A DNA stretch of 64,000 nt from Isoetes taiwanensis (taxonomy: Eukaryota > Streptophyta > Lycopodiopsida > Isoetales > Isoetaceae). The stretch spans positions 4,686,871 to 4,750,870 of the forward strand of contig JAJEKV010000010.1 of the NCBI GenBank assembly GCA_021234155.1, read 5' to 3'. Numbering within the stretch: the first letter of the stretch is position 1; the number at the start of each line of letters is the position of its first letter. A program made the translations under genes and the position numbers. Of the stretch, positions 31,044 to 45,275 are shown one piece after another. Below the pieces are notes generated by a model, which did no database searches, was not told the origin of the DNA, and saw only the letters and a list, made by a program, of their open reading frames with translations.

Positions 31044-34000
31044 CCATTACTAGTAACTAATAATCAAATCAGACCTATCTCCTGCATCTGTACTGAACTT
31101 ACTATTGTGGATAGTCTGTGCTAGAGCCCTGCCCTTGTACTTCCATAGTTTCCCTTATACTCCTTGTATATTTATTTATCCACTTCTTATAACTTTATTT
31201 AAGGTGTACATGACATTTGTTAACAAGACATCAAGGAAAAGGACAAATAAAACAACGAAACAACCAACAAACAGATCGGGTTACAGACCAGGTTGCAACT
31301 TTTCGGAGCTGCCCATAATGCATCGGGGTTCTAATGCCCAAATCGGCCTGTTCCATGTCATATCGGAATGTTTCCAGATCTTCTGGCTCCATTGGCAACG
31401 ATTCCGTCTGTTGCATGGAAAAACCGTTGTTGCAGCCCATAATTTCTCATCTAGATTCCTCCTGCATCAATTTCGGCCTACTCCAGACTCTTTTAGGATA
31501 ATTACCATGCATCTAGATTAGCTTCTATTCCATCTTTCATTCCTCTGCATGTTTCTGCATGCCATACTTTCCCGAAGGCAACTCGGCATCTTGTCAAACT
31601 TCTATAATTCTAGGTTGATAATACTGGTGAAGAATTAAATCTTCCTTTCAATTGAACTTACTTATTCCAAATTCAATGAACAAATGTTTATAAACTCAAT
31701 ATAATCAGGTAAGGTCAACATCCAATAAATCAACATTCTCGATAGAGATAACATCCAACTCTAGCAATTCAACCCTGGAATCTTCTCGCTCAACCACGAG
31801 CCACAACTGCACTGCTACCGTTAGCTTGACCACCGCCTTGCTCATTCACTGCACATATGCACTCACTGGGGTTAGTCCTCGTGACTAAGTGGGGATCCCT
31901 GGCTGCCGCTACATGCATGGAAATACTCTGCAAATCTTGGGTAAGCACAAACACAGACGGAAAATCCTACGTGAGCACAGTGCTAAGACAATGACAACCT
32001 AATGCAAAGGAATATAACACATGAGCAACAGAAGCAAAGAACATAGCCAAAATACCAAATCATCATAAACATAGCTCCGGGACAATGGGAAGCTCAGCCA
32101 GCCTATATACAGGCCCCGTTAGCAGCATGTTGCCCAGCCAGCTTACATTCCAAGCCCTGTAGCGGGTGGTGGGGTGAACCTCGTATGCGCATACCCTCTC
32201 AGCCCACGTCTGGCACTGGAGGACCTCTTACCATGGGAGTTCACAAGAGTTGACTGACGTAGCAATCCCTGCCAGGAGAACTACGCCCGGTGTCACAGAG
32301 CACAAATACATAGAACATAGAAACATGAGTCATGCCGGAACAACCCAGGCCACCTAACCTGGAAGTCCGACCCCGGAGGATCCAAGTACATAACAAAATA
32401 CCAAGACAACAGTGAGACAATGCAAAGACCATGACATGTGGTGTTCATTAAAGTGTTTACTATATGTGTGCTTGGATTATACTGCTGCTGATGTTGCCCA
32501 TACAACCTGCCCAAGTTGAAGTACTCTCACAAGCCTAACTGTCATTGATGCCGCTCCCACACCTATGTATTTTACTGAACAAGAAAAGACAATATCATTT
32601 CATACTGCACCACTTACCCCAAAATCATTCTCCCACGAGGATAATCCATTAGCTATGATGTCTTTGATAAAATATAGTTCAACACTTAGAAACTTACAGT
32701 TATACACTTAGACTACAGTGTTCCATGCCATAGCCTCATATAGACGACCCCATACGCCTCATATTGATCCCTCGGCCCAACTTCACTTGATCTCCAAGGT
32801 TACCCTCTTTCCATAGGTAAGGAACTTATTAGTGTGTCCAATGCGGAAACTTCAAACCCCGCACTTCTGACTTAAAATCCACAAGACCTCGTGATCGCAA
32901 TTGCTTGTAACTTCTGCCAACGGATACTTAGACTAGGCCCCATCTCTAGGAACCACTCGTTCAATGCCTCATGTTACTTTAGGACCTTATCTTGTTTAAT
33001 TCAACAAAGCATACTTAAATAACTAATAATCAAATCAGACCTATCTCCTGCATCTGTACTGAACTTACTATTGTGGATAGTCTGTGCTAGATCCCTGCCC
33101 TTGTACTTCCATAGTTTCCCTTATACTCCTTGTATATTTATTTATCCACTTCTTATAACTTTATTTAAGGTGTACATGACATTTGTTAACAAGACATCAA
33201 GGAAAAGGACAAATAAAACAACGAAACAACCAACAAACAGATCGGGTTACAGACCAGGTTGCAACTTTTTGGAGCTGCCCATAATGCATCGGGGTTCTAA
33301 TGCCCAAATCGGCCTGTTCCATGTCATATCGGAATGTTTCCAGATCTTCTGGCTCCATTGGCAACGATTCCGTCTGTTGCATGGAAAAACCGTTGTTGCA
33401 GCCCATAATTTCTCAACTAGATTCCTCCTGCATCAATTTCGGCCTACTCCAGACTCTTTTAGGATAATTACCATGCATCTAGATTAGCTTCTATTCCATC
33501 TTTCATTCCTCTGCATGTTTCTGCATGCCATACTTTCCCGAAGGCAACTCGGCATCTTGTCAAACTTCTATAATTCTAGGTTGATAATACTGGTGAAGAA
33601 TTAAATCTTCCTTTCAATTGAACTTACTTATTCCAAATTCAATGAACAAATGTTTATAAACTCAATATAATCAGGTAAGGTCAACATCCAATAAATCAAC
33701 ATTCTCGATAGAGATAACATCCAACTCTAGCAATTCAACCCTGGAATCTTCTCGCTCAACCACGAGCCACAACTGCACTGCTACCGTTAGCTTGACCACC
33801 GCCTTGCTCATTCACTGCACATATGCACTCACTGGGGTTAGTCCTCGTGACTAAGTGGGGATCCCTGGCTGCCGCTGCATGCATGGAAATACTCTGCAAA
33901 TCTTGGGTAAGCACAAACACAGACGGAAAATCCTACGTGAGCACAGTGCTAAGACAATGACAACCTAATGCAAAGGAATATAACACATGAGCAACAGAAG

Positions 34001-37000
34001 CAAAGAACATAGCCAAAATACCAAATCATCATAAACATAGCTCCGGGACAATGGGAAGCTCAGCCAGCCTATATACAGGCCCCGTTAGCAGCATGTTGCC
34101 CAGCCAGCTTACATTCCAAGCCCTGTAGCGGGTGGTGGGGTGAACCTCGTATGCGCATACCCTCTCAGCCCACGTCTGGCACTGGAGGACCTCTTACCAT
34201 GGGAGTTCACAAGAGTTGACTGACGTAGCAATCCCTGCCAGGAGAACTACGCCCGGTGTCACAGAGCACAAATACATAGAACATAGAAACATGAGTCATG
34301 CCGGAACAACCCAGGCCACCTAACCTGGAAGTCCGACCCCGGAGGATCCAAGTACATAACAAAATACCAAGACAACAGTGAGACAATGCAAAGACCATGA
34401 CATGTGGTGTTCATTAAAGTGTTTACTATATGTGTGCTTGGATTATACTGCTGCTGATGTTGCCCATACAACCTGCCCAAGTTGAAGTACTCTCACAAGC
34501 CTAACTGTCATTGATGCCGCTCCCACACCTATGTATTTTACTGAACAAGAAAAGACAATATCATTTCATACTGCACCACTTACCCCAAAATCATTCTCCC
34601 ACGAGGATAATCCATTAGCTATGATGTCTTTGATAAAATATAGTTCAACACTTAGAAACTTACAGTTATACACTTAGACTACAGTGTTCCATGCCATAGC
34701 CTCATATAGACGACCCCATACGCCTCATATTGATCCCTCGGCCCAACTTCACTTGATCTCCAAGGTTACCCTCTTTCCATAGGTAAGGAACTTATTAGTG
34801 TGTCCAATGCGGAAACTTCAAACCCCGCACTTCTGACTTAAAATCCACAAGACCTCGTGATCGCAATTGCTTGTAACTTCTGCCAACGGATACTTAGACT
34901 AGGCCCCATCTCTAGGAACCACTCGTTCAATGCCTCATGTTACTTTAGGACCTTATCTTGTTTAATTCAACAAAGCATACTTAAATAACTAATAATCAAA
35001 TCAGACCTATCTCCTGCATCTGTACTGAACTTACTATTGTGGATAGTCTGTGCTAGATCCCTGCCCTTGTACTTTCATAGTTTCCCTTATACTCCTTGTA
35101 TATTTATTTATCCACTTCTTATAACTTTATTTAAGGTGTACATGACATTTGTTAACAAGACATCAAGGAAAAGGACAAATAAAACAACGAAACAACCAAC
35201 AAACAGATCGGGTTACAGACCAGGTTGCAACTTATCGGAGCTGCCCATAATGCATCGGGGTTCTAATGCCCAAATCGGCCTGTTCCATGTCATATCGGAA
35301 TGTTTCCAGATCTTCTGGCTCCATTGGCAACGATTCCGTCTGTTGCATGGAAAAACCGTTGTTGCAGCCCATAATTTCTCAACTAGATTCCTCCTGCATC
35401 AATTTCGGCCTACTCCAGACTCTTTTAGGATAATTACCATGCATCTAGATTAGCTTCTATTCCATCTTTCCTTCCTCTGGATATTTCTGCATGCCATACT
35501 TTCCCGAAGGCAACTCGGCATCTTGTCAAACTTCTATAATTCTAGGTTGATAATACTAGTGAAGAATTAAATCTTCCTTTCAATTGAACTTACTTATTCC
35601 AAATTCAATGAACAAATGTTTATAAACTCAATATAATCAGGTAAGGTCAACATCCAATAAATCAACATTCTCGATAGAGATAACATCCAACTCTAGCAAT
35701 TCAACCCTGGAATCTTCTCGCTCAACCACGAGCCACAACTGCACTGCTACCGTTAGCTTGACCACCGCCTTGCTCATTCACTGCACATATGCACTCACTG
35801 GGGTTAGTCCTCGTGACTAAGTGGGGATCCCTGGCTGCCGCTGCATGCATGGAAATACTCTGCAAATCTTGGGTAAGCACAAACACAGACGGAAAATCCT
35901 ACGTGAGCACAGTGCTAAGACAATGACAACCTAATGCAAAGGAATATAACACATGAGCAACAGAAGCAAAGAACATAGCCAAAATACCAAATCATCATAA
36001 ACATAGCTCCGGGACAATGGGAAGCTCAGCCAGCCTATATACAGGCCCCGTTAGCAGCATGTTGCCCAGCCAGCTTACATTCCAAGCCCTGTAGCGGGTG
36101 GTGGGGTGAACCTCGTATGCGCATACCCTCTCAGCCCACGTCTGGCACTGGAGGACCTCTTACCATGGGAGTTCACAAGAGTTGACTGACGTAGCAATCC
36201 CTGCCAGGAGAACTACGCCCGGTGTCACAGAGCACAAATACATAGAACATAGAAACATGAGTCATGCCGGAACAAACCAGGCCACCTAACCTGGAAGTCC
36301 AACCCCGGAGGATCCAAGTACATAACAAAATACCAAGACAACAGTGAGACAATGCAAAGACCATGACATGTGGTGTTCATTAAAGTGTTTACTATATGTG
36401 TGCTTGGATTATACTGCTGCTGATGTTGCCCATACAACCTGCCCAAGTTGAAGTACTCTCACAAGCCTAACTGTCATTGATGCCGCTCCCACACCTATGT
36501 ATTTCACTGAACAAGAAAAGACAATATCATTTCATACTGCACCACTTACCCCAAAATCATTCTCCCACGAGGATAATCCATTAGCTATGATGTCTTTGAT
36601 AAAATATAGTTCAACACTTAGAAACTTACAGTTATACACTTAGACTACAGTGTTCCATGCCATAGCCTCATATAGACGACCCCATACGCCTCATATTGAT
36701 CCCTCGGCCCAACTTCACTTGATCTCCAAGGTTACCCTCTTTCCATAGGTAAGGAACTTATTAGTGTGTCCAATGCGGAAACTTCAAACCCCGCACTTCT
36801 GACTTAAAATCCACAAGACCTCGTGATCGCAATTGCTTGTAACTTCTGCCAACGGATACTTAGACTAGGCCCCATCTCTAGGAACCACTCGTTCAATGCC
36901 TCATGTTACTTTAGGACCTTATCTTGTTTAATTCAACAAAGCATACTTAAATAACTAATAATCAAATCAGACCTATCTCCTGCATCTGTACTGAACTTAC

Positions 37001-40000
37001 TATTGTGGATAGTCTGTGCTAGATCCCTGCCCTTGTACTTTCATAGTTTCCCTTATACTCCTTGTATATTTATTTATCCACTTCTTATAACTTTATTTAA
37101 GGTGTACATGACATTTGTTAACAAGACATCAAGGAAAAGGACAAATAAAACAACGAAACAACCAACAAACAGATCAGGTTACAGACCAGGTTGCAACTTT
37201 TCGGAGCTGCCCATAATGCATCGGGGTTCTAATGCCAAAATCAGCCTGTTCCATGTCATATCGGAATGTTTCCAGATCTTATGGCTCCATTGGCAACGAT
37301 TCCGTCTGTTGCATGGAAAAACCGTTGTTGCAGCCCATAATTTCTCAACTAGATTCCTCCTGCATCAATTTCGGCCTACTCCAGACTCTTTTAGGATAAT
37401 TACCATGCATCTAGATTAGCTTCTATTCCATCTTTCCTTCCTCTGGATGTTTCTGCATGCCATACTTTCCCGAAGGCAACTCGGCATCTTGTCAAACTTC
37501 TATAATTCTAGGTTGATAATACTAGTGAAGAATTAAATCTTCCTTTCAATTGAACTTACTTATTCCAAATTCAATGAACAAATGTTTATAAACTCAATAT
37601 AATCAGGTAAGGTCAACATCCAATAAATCAACATTCTCGATAGAGATAACATCCAACTCTAGCAATTCAACCCTGGAATCTTCTCGCTCAACCACGAGCC
37701 ACAACTGCACTGCTACCGTTAGCTTGACCACCGCCTTGCTCATTCACTGCACATATGCACTCACTGGGGTTAGTCCTCGTGACTAAGTGGGGATCCCTGG
37801 CTGCCGCTGCATGCATGGAAATACTCTGCAAATCTTGGGTAAGCACAAACACAGACGGAAAATCCTACGTGAGCACAGTGCTAAGACAATGACAACCTAA
37901 TGCAAAGGAATATAACACATGAGCAACAGAAGCAAAGAACATAGCCAAAATACCAAATCATCATAAACATAGCTCCGGGACAATGGGAAGCTCAGCCAGC
38001 CTATATACAGGCCCCGTTAGCAGCATGTTGCCCAGCCAGCTTACATTCCAAGCCCTGTAGCGGGTGGTGGGGTGAACCTCGTATGCGCATACCCTCTCAG
38101 CCCACGTCTGGCACTGGAGGACCTCTTACCATGGGAGTTCACGAGAGTTGACTGACGTAGCAATCCCTGCCAGGAGAACTACGCCCGGTGTCACAGAGCA
38201 CAAATACATAGAACATAGAAACATAAGTCATGCCGGAACAACCCAGGCCACCTAACCTGGAAGTTCGACCCCGGAGGATCCAAGTACATAACAAAATACC
38301 AAGACAACAGTGAGACAATGCAAAGACCATGACATGTGGTGTTCATTAAAGTGTTTACTATATGTGTGCTTGGATTATACTGCTGCTGATGTTGCCCATA
38401 CAACCTGCCCAAGTTGAAGTACTCTCACAAGCCTAACTGTCATTGATGCCGCTCCCACACCTATGTATTTCACTGAACAAGAAAAGACAATATCATTTCA
38501 TACTGCACCACTTACCCCAAAATCATTCTCCCACGAGGATAATCCATTAGCTATGATGTCTTTGATAAAATATAGTTCAACACTTAGAAACTTACAGTTA
38601 TACACTTAGACTACAGTGTTCCATGCCATAGCCTCATATAGACGACCCCATACACCTCATATTGATCCCTCGGCCCAACTTCACTTGATCTCCAAGGTTA
38701 CCCTCTTTCCATAGGTAAGGAACTTATTAGTGTGTCCAATGCGGAAACTTCAAACCCCGCACTTCTGACTTAAAATCCACAAGACCTCGTGATCGCAATT
38801 GCTTGTAACTTCTGCCAACGGATACTTAGACTAGGCCCCATCTCTAGGAACCACTCGTTCAATGCCTCATGTTACTTTAGGACCTTATCTTGTTTAATTC
38901 AACAATGCATACTTAAATAACTAATAATCAAATCAGACCTATCTCCTGCATCTGTACTGAACTTACTATTGTGGATAGTCTGTGCTAGATCCCTGCCCTT
39001 GTACTTTCATAGTTTCCCTTATACTCCTTGTATATTTATTTATCCACTTCTTATAACTTTATTTAAGGTGTACATGACATTTGTTAACAAGACATCAAGG
39101 AAAAGGACAAATAAAACAACGAAACAACCAACAAACAGATCGGGTTACAGACCAGGTTGCAACTTTTCGGAGCTGCCCATAATGCATCGGGGTTCTAATG
39201 CCAAAATCAGCCTGTTCCATGTCATATCGGAATGTTTCCAGATCTTATGGCTCCATTGGCAACGATTCCGTCTGTTGCATGGAAAAACCGTTGTTGCAGC
39301 CCATAATTTCTCAACTAGATTCCTCCTGCATCAATTTCGGCCTACTCCAGACTCTTTTAGGATAATTACCATGCATCTAGATTAGCTTCTATTCCATCTT
39401 TCCTTCCTCTGGATGTTTCTGCATGCCATACTTTCCCGAAGGCAACTCGGCATCTTGTCAAACTTCTATAATTCTAGGTTGATAATACTAGTGAAGAATT
39501 AAATCTTCCTTTCAATTGAACTTACTTATTCCAAATTCAATGAACAAATGTTTATAAACTCAATATAATCAGGTAAGGTCAACATCCAATAAATCAACAT
39601 TCTCGATAGAGATAACATCCAACTCTAGCAATTCAACCCTGGAATCTTCTCGCTCAACCACGAGCCACAACTGCACTGCTACCGTTAGCTTGACCACCGC
39701 CTTGCTCATTCACTGCACATATGCACTCACTGGGGTTAGTCCTCGTGACTAAGTGGGGATCCCTAGCTGCCGCTACATGCATGGAAATACTCTGCAAATC
39801 TTGGGTAAGCACAAACACAGACGGAAAATCCTACGTGAGCACAGTGCTAAGACAATGACAACCTAATGCAAAGGAATATAACACATGAGCAACAGAAGCA
39901 AAGAAAATAGCCAAAATACCAAATCATCATAAACATAGCTCTGGGACAATGGGAAGCTCAGCCAGCCTATATACAGGCCCCGTTAGCAGCATGTTGCCCA

Positions 40001-43000
40001 GCCAGCTTACATTCCAAGCCCTGTAGCGGGTGGTGGGGTGAACCTCGTATGCGCATACCCTCTCAGCCCGCGTCTGGCACTGGAGGACCTCTTACCATGG
40101 GAGTTCACGAGAGTTGACTGACGTAGGAGTCCCTGCCAGGAGAACTACGCCCGGTGTCACAGAGCACAAATACATAGAACATAGAAACATAAGTCATGCC
40201 GGAACAACCCAGGCCACCTAACCTGGAAGTTCGACCCCGGAGGATCCAAGTACATAACAAAATACCAAGACAACAGTGAGACAATGCAAAGACCATGACA
40301 TGTGGTGTTCATTAAAGTGTTTACTATATGTGTGCTTGGATTATACTGCTGCTGATGTTGCCCATACAACCTGCCCAAGTTGAAGTACTCTCACAAGCCT
40401 AACTGTCATTGATGTCGCTCCCACACCTATGTATTTCACTGAACAAGAAAAGACAATATCATTTCATACTGCACCACTTACCCCAAAATCATTCTCCCAC
40501 GAGGATAATCCATTAGCTATGATGTCTTTGATAAAATATAGTTCAACACTTAGAAACTTACAGTTATACACTTAGACTACAGTGTTCCATGCCATAGCCT
40601 CATATAGACGACCCCATACACCTCATATTGATCCCTCGGCCCAACTTCACTTGATCTCCAAGGTTACCCTCTTTCCATAGGTAAGGAACTTATTAGTGTG
40701 TCCAATGCGGAAACTTCAAACCCCGCACTTCTGACTTAAAATCCACAAGACCTCGTGATCGCAATTGCTTGTAACTTCTGCCAACGGATACTTAGACTAG
40801 GCCCCATCTCTAGGAACCACTCGTTCAATGCCTCATGTTACTTTAGGACCTTATCTTGTTTAATTCAACAAAGCATACTTAAATAACTAATAATCAAATC
40901 AGACCTATCTCCTGCATCTGTACTGAACTTACTATTGTGGATAGTCTGTGCTAGATCCCTGCCCTTGTACTTCCATAGTTTCCCTTATACTCCTTGTATA
41001 TTTATTTATCCACTTCTTATAACTTTATTTAAGGTGTACATGACATTTGTTAACAAGACATCAAGGAAAAGGACGAATAAAACAACGAAACAACCAACAA
41101 ACAGATCGGGTTACAGACCAGGTTGCAACTTTTCGGAGCTGCCCATAATGCATCGGCGTTCTATATGCCCAAATCGGCCTGTTCCATGTCATATCGGAAT
41201 GTTTCCAGATCTTCTGGCTCCATTGGCAACGATTCCGTCTGTTGCATGGAAAAGCCGTTGTTGCAGCCCATAATTTCTCAACTAGATTCCTCCTGCATCA
41301 ATTTCGGCCTACTCCAGACTCTTTTAGGATAATTACCATGCATCTAGATTAGCTTCTATTCCATCTTTCGTTCCTCTGGATGTTTCTGCATGCCATACTT
41401 TCCCGAAGGCAACTCGGCATCTTGTCAAACTTCTATAATTCTAGGTTGATAATACTGGTGAAGAACTAAATCTTCCTTTCAATTGAACTTACTTATTCCA
41501 AATTCAATGAACAAATGTTTATAAACTCAATATAATCAGGTAAGGTCAACATCCAATAAATCAACATTCTCGATAGAGATAACATCCAACTCTAGCAATT
41601 CAACCCTGGAATCTTCTCGCTCAACCACGAGCCACAACTGCACTGCTACCGTTAGCTTGACCACCGCCTTGCTCATTCACTGCACATATGCACTCACTGG
41701 GGTTAGTCCTCGTGACTAAGTGGGGATCCCTAGCTGCCGCTACATGCATGGAAATACTCTGCAAATCTTGGGTAAGCACAAACACAGACGGAAAATCCTA
41801 CGTGAGCACAGTGCTAAGACAATGACAACCTAATGCAAAGGAATATAACACATGAGCAACAGAAGCAAAGAACATAGCCAAAATACCAAATCATCATAAA
41901 CATAGCTCCGGGACAATGGGAAGCTCAGCCAGCCTATATACAGGCCCCGTTAGCAGCATGTTGCCCAGCCAGCTTACATTCCAAGCCCTGTAGCGGGTGG
42001 TGGGGTGAACCTCGTATGCGCATACCCTCTCAGCCCGCGTCTGGCACTGGAGGACCTCTTACCATGGGAGTTCACGAGAGTTGACTGACGTAGGAGTCCC
42101 TGCCAGGAGAACTACGCCCGGTGTCACAGAGCACAAATACATAGAACATAGAAACATAAGTCATGCCGGAACAACCTAGGCCACCTAACCTGGAAGTTCG
42201 ACCCCGGAGGATCCAAGTACATAACAAAATACCAAGACAACAGTGAGACAATGCAAAGACCATGACATGTGGTGTTCATTAAAGTGTTTACTATATGTGT
42301 GCTTGGATTATACTGCTGCTGATGTTGCCCATACAACCTGCCCAAGTTGAAGTACTCTCACAAGCCTAACTGTCATTGATGTCGCTCCCACACCTATGTA
42401 TTTCACTGAACAAGAAAAGACAATATCATTTCATACTGCACCACTTACCCCAAAATCATTCTCCCACGAGGATAATCCATTAGCTATGATGTCTTTGATA
42501 AAATATAGTTCAACACTTAGAAACTTACAGTTATACACTTAGACTACAGTGTTCCATGCCATAGCCTCATATAGACGACCCCATACGCCTCATATTGATC
42601 CCTCGGCCCAACTTCACTTGATCTCCAAGGTTACCCTCTTTCCATAGGTAAGGAACTTATTAGTGTGTCCAATGCGGAAGCTTCAAACCCCGCACTTCTG
42701 ACTTAAAATCCACAAGACCTCGTGATCGCAATTGCTTGTAACTTCTGCCAACGGATACTTAGACTAGGCCCCATCTCTAGGAACCACTCGTTCAATGCCT
42801 CATGTTACTTTAGGACCTTATCTTGTTTAATTCAACAATGCATACTTAAATAACTAATAATCAAATCAGACCTATCTCCTGCATCTGTACTGAACTTACT
42901 ATTGTGGATAGTCTGTGCTAGATCCCTGCCCTTGTACTTTCATAGTTTCCCTTATACTCCTTGTATATTTATTTATCCACTTCTTATAACTTTATTTAAG

Positions 43001-44137
43001 GTGTACATGACATTTGTTAACAAGACATCAAGGAAAAGGACAAATAAAACAACGAAACAACCAACAAAGCGGAGATCGGTTTATGCCAGGTTGCAACTTT
43101 TTGAGCTGCCCATAATGCATCGGGGTTCTAATGCCAAAATCAGCCTGTTCCATGTCATATCGGAATGTTTCCAGATCTTATGGCTCCATTGGCAACGATT
43201 AAAATGCTTTGCATGGAAAAACCGTTGTTGCAGCCCATAATTTCTCAACTAGATTCCTCCCTGCATCAATTTGGCCTACTCCAGACTCTTTTAGGATAAT
43301 TACCATGCATCTAGATTAGCTTCTATTCCATCTTTCCTTCCTCTGGATATTTCTGCATGCCATACTTTCCCGAAGGCAACTCGGCATCTTGTCAAACTTC
43401 TATAATTCTAGGTTGATAATACTAGTGAAGAATTAAATCTTCCTTTCAATTGAACTTACTTATTCCAAATTCAATGAACAAATGTTTATAAACTCAATAT
43501 AATCAGGTAAGGTCAACATCCAATAAATCAACATTCTCGATAGAGATAACATCCAACTCTAGCAATTCAACCCTGGAATCTTCTCGCTCAACCACGAGCC
43601 ACAACTGCACTGCTACCGTTAGCTTGACCACCGCCTTGCTCATTCACTGCACATATGCACTCACTGGGGTTAGTCCTCGTGACTAAGTGGGGATCCCTAG
43701 CTGCCGCTACATGCATGGAAATACTCTGCAAATCTTTGGTAAGCACAAACACAGACGGAAAATCCTACGTGAGCACAGTGCTAAGACAATGACAACCTAA
43801 TGCAAAGGAATATAACACATGAGCAACAGAAGCAAAGAACATAGCCAAAATACCAAATCATCATAAACATAGCTCCGGGACAATGGGAAGCTCAGCCAGC
43901 CTGTCGGCCTGTTCCATGTCATATCGGAATGTTTCCAGATCTTCTGGCTCCATTGGCAACGATTCCGTCTGTTGCATGGAAAAACCGTTGTTGCAGCCCA
44001 TAATTTCTCAACTAGATTCCTCCTGCATCAATTTCGGCCTACTCCAGACTCTTTTAGGATAATTATCATGCATCTAGATTAGCTTCTATTCCATCTTTCG
44101 TTCCTCTGGATGTTTCTGCATGCCATACTTTCCCGAA

Positions 44138-45275
44138 CATACATAGCCAAACCTTCTTAACAATTCATGCATAAATCCAATGATATCAGCCCATGAAACT
44201 CAGATTAACTCAACAAAACCCCACCTGTAAGAAGATGTTTGATGCCGTTCTTGATGTGATCTCCAAGCTCTTGCCTCTTTGGTGTCTCCAACAGAATCCT
44301 TCTATGCTTTGCAATTCGTCTCTGGCCTCCTACAAAAGCTTTGCAAGGCTCCTTCTCAAAAACACAAGAAAACCTCTGCTTTTAAGCTCTCTACACATGC
44401 ATGCACGCATGCATGCATGCCATGCATGGATAAATGCGTATTTAAATACACATGCTGCCCCATCAAGTGGCCAGGTCCGTTACAGGCGAGCACCCAATTT
44501 TGAAGAGAATTGTCTCCAATATTCTAATGGTTGTACTTGTTGTAGGATTGGGTATCTATAGCGATGCAAAGGCTGAAGAAAGCTAGCACGCAAGACTATG
44601 ATTACTTTGTTTATTTGGACGAGGAGAATTGGAATATGTGCATGCAAGTTGCTCAGCTCTTCTATGAGGAACAACTAAAGGATGAGAAGGGGAATGGAAT
44701 TGAAATTAAAGACCGCCTGAGGGTATTCATGAACAATTCATATCGGCCTTTGAAGTCCATGCAACTTATGGACTTGTAAAGTTTGTTGACGGAGATCATG
44801 ACAGGCACTACACTTATTAAGGCCATGAAGACTTATTTTGGTAGGCGTGTTATGAAAACTCGACCGGAAGAAGATTGGCACTGTCGAGCGTGCACTTCTT
44901 AAATACTTGAAGTGAAGAAGTTGAAACTAGAGAATGTGGCTGAAGTGAGACAAGTTCATCCCATATTCACAGAAACTCTTATTGCTAAGATGAACAAATG
45001 TCTGCATGGACCAATTGAGGAGGGCAGTGGCGTTATTGAATATAACACTTTGTATCACTGACTATTGTATTACATCATCTATAAGCTAATTGCCAACACA
45101 AAAATTAGACACAAATAGGCTAAAATACAAATACTACCACATTCAATTCTTCCAAGTAAATATTGTCAACATTCAAGCAATATGAAAGTCCTTCACTTTT
45201 CAATGTTGTTTATCCAGTTTGAGAGGAGTCCTCCATTATTATAATCATGCTTAAAGGTAACTATTACTTTTTCTT
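44138..45275. other. Intergenic sequence with short uncharacterised ORFs
   Basis: ORFs at 44,193-44,561 and 44,564-44,779 (YDYFVYLDEENWNMCMQVAQ), and an open stretch after 44,790 (MTGTTLIKAMKTYFGRRV), look like one decayed coding sequence in changing frames. I do not recognise the family. A GCATGCATGC microsatellite lies near 44,400. Confidence 0.4.

Larger units (their letters stand above)
29175..31053 (+). mobile_element. Non-autonomous Helitron with proven empty site
   Basis: Array unit 1 is interrupted between CTTAAA and TAACTAATAATC; the sister units at 33,014, 34,980 and onward read CTTAAATAACTAATAATC without interruption. The insert begins TCTTATATTATAATG and ends with a hairpin (TGCCCAGC AAC GCTGGGCA, 31,025-31,043), seven bases, then CTAG followed by host T. 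This gives the Helitron hallmarks: 5' TC, a 3' hairpin just before CTRRT, A|T target and no duplication. The 1,879-bp insert has no Rep or helicase gene. It would need transposition proteins in trans, such as the Rep of the type found at 62,945-64,000. Confidence 0.93.
27738..44137. repeat. Tandem array of a ~1,966-bp unit (seven units plus a truncated eighth)
   Basis: Units begin at GGCAACTCGG and end at TTTCCCGAA. Starts are 27,738 (unit 1, carrying a Helitron), 31,577, 33,543, 35,509, 37,475, 39,441, 41,408 and 43,375. Periods are 1,966 or 1,967, and units 2-7 look nearly identical apart from a few substitutions. Unit 8 jumps at 43,902 from ...CAGCCAGCCT to GTCGGCCTGTTCC, deleting ~1.2 kb, then ends at 44,137. 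A 138-codon ORF repeats in most units (31,105, 33,071 and so on). It resembles no protein I know, and one unit breaks it. The unit is not rDNA. It could be a satellite or a tandemly amplified retroelement fragment. Confidence 0.95.

Noticed and set aside
31105-43240. 138-codon ORF repeated in the tandem units
   Set aside because: It repeats only because the DNA repeats; no domain, biased composition, and it is broken or truncated in the units at 40,935 and 42,902.
27738-44137. CRISPR-like or rDNA array
   Set aside because: The unit is ~2 kb without short repeat-spacer structure, and no rRNA sequence is recognisable.
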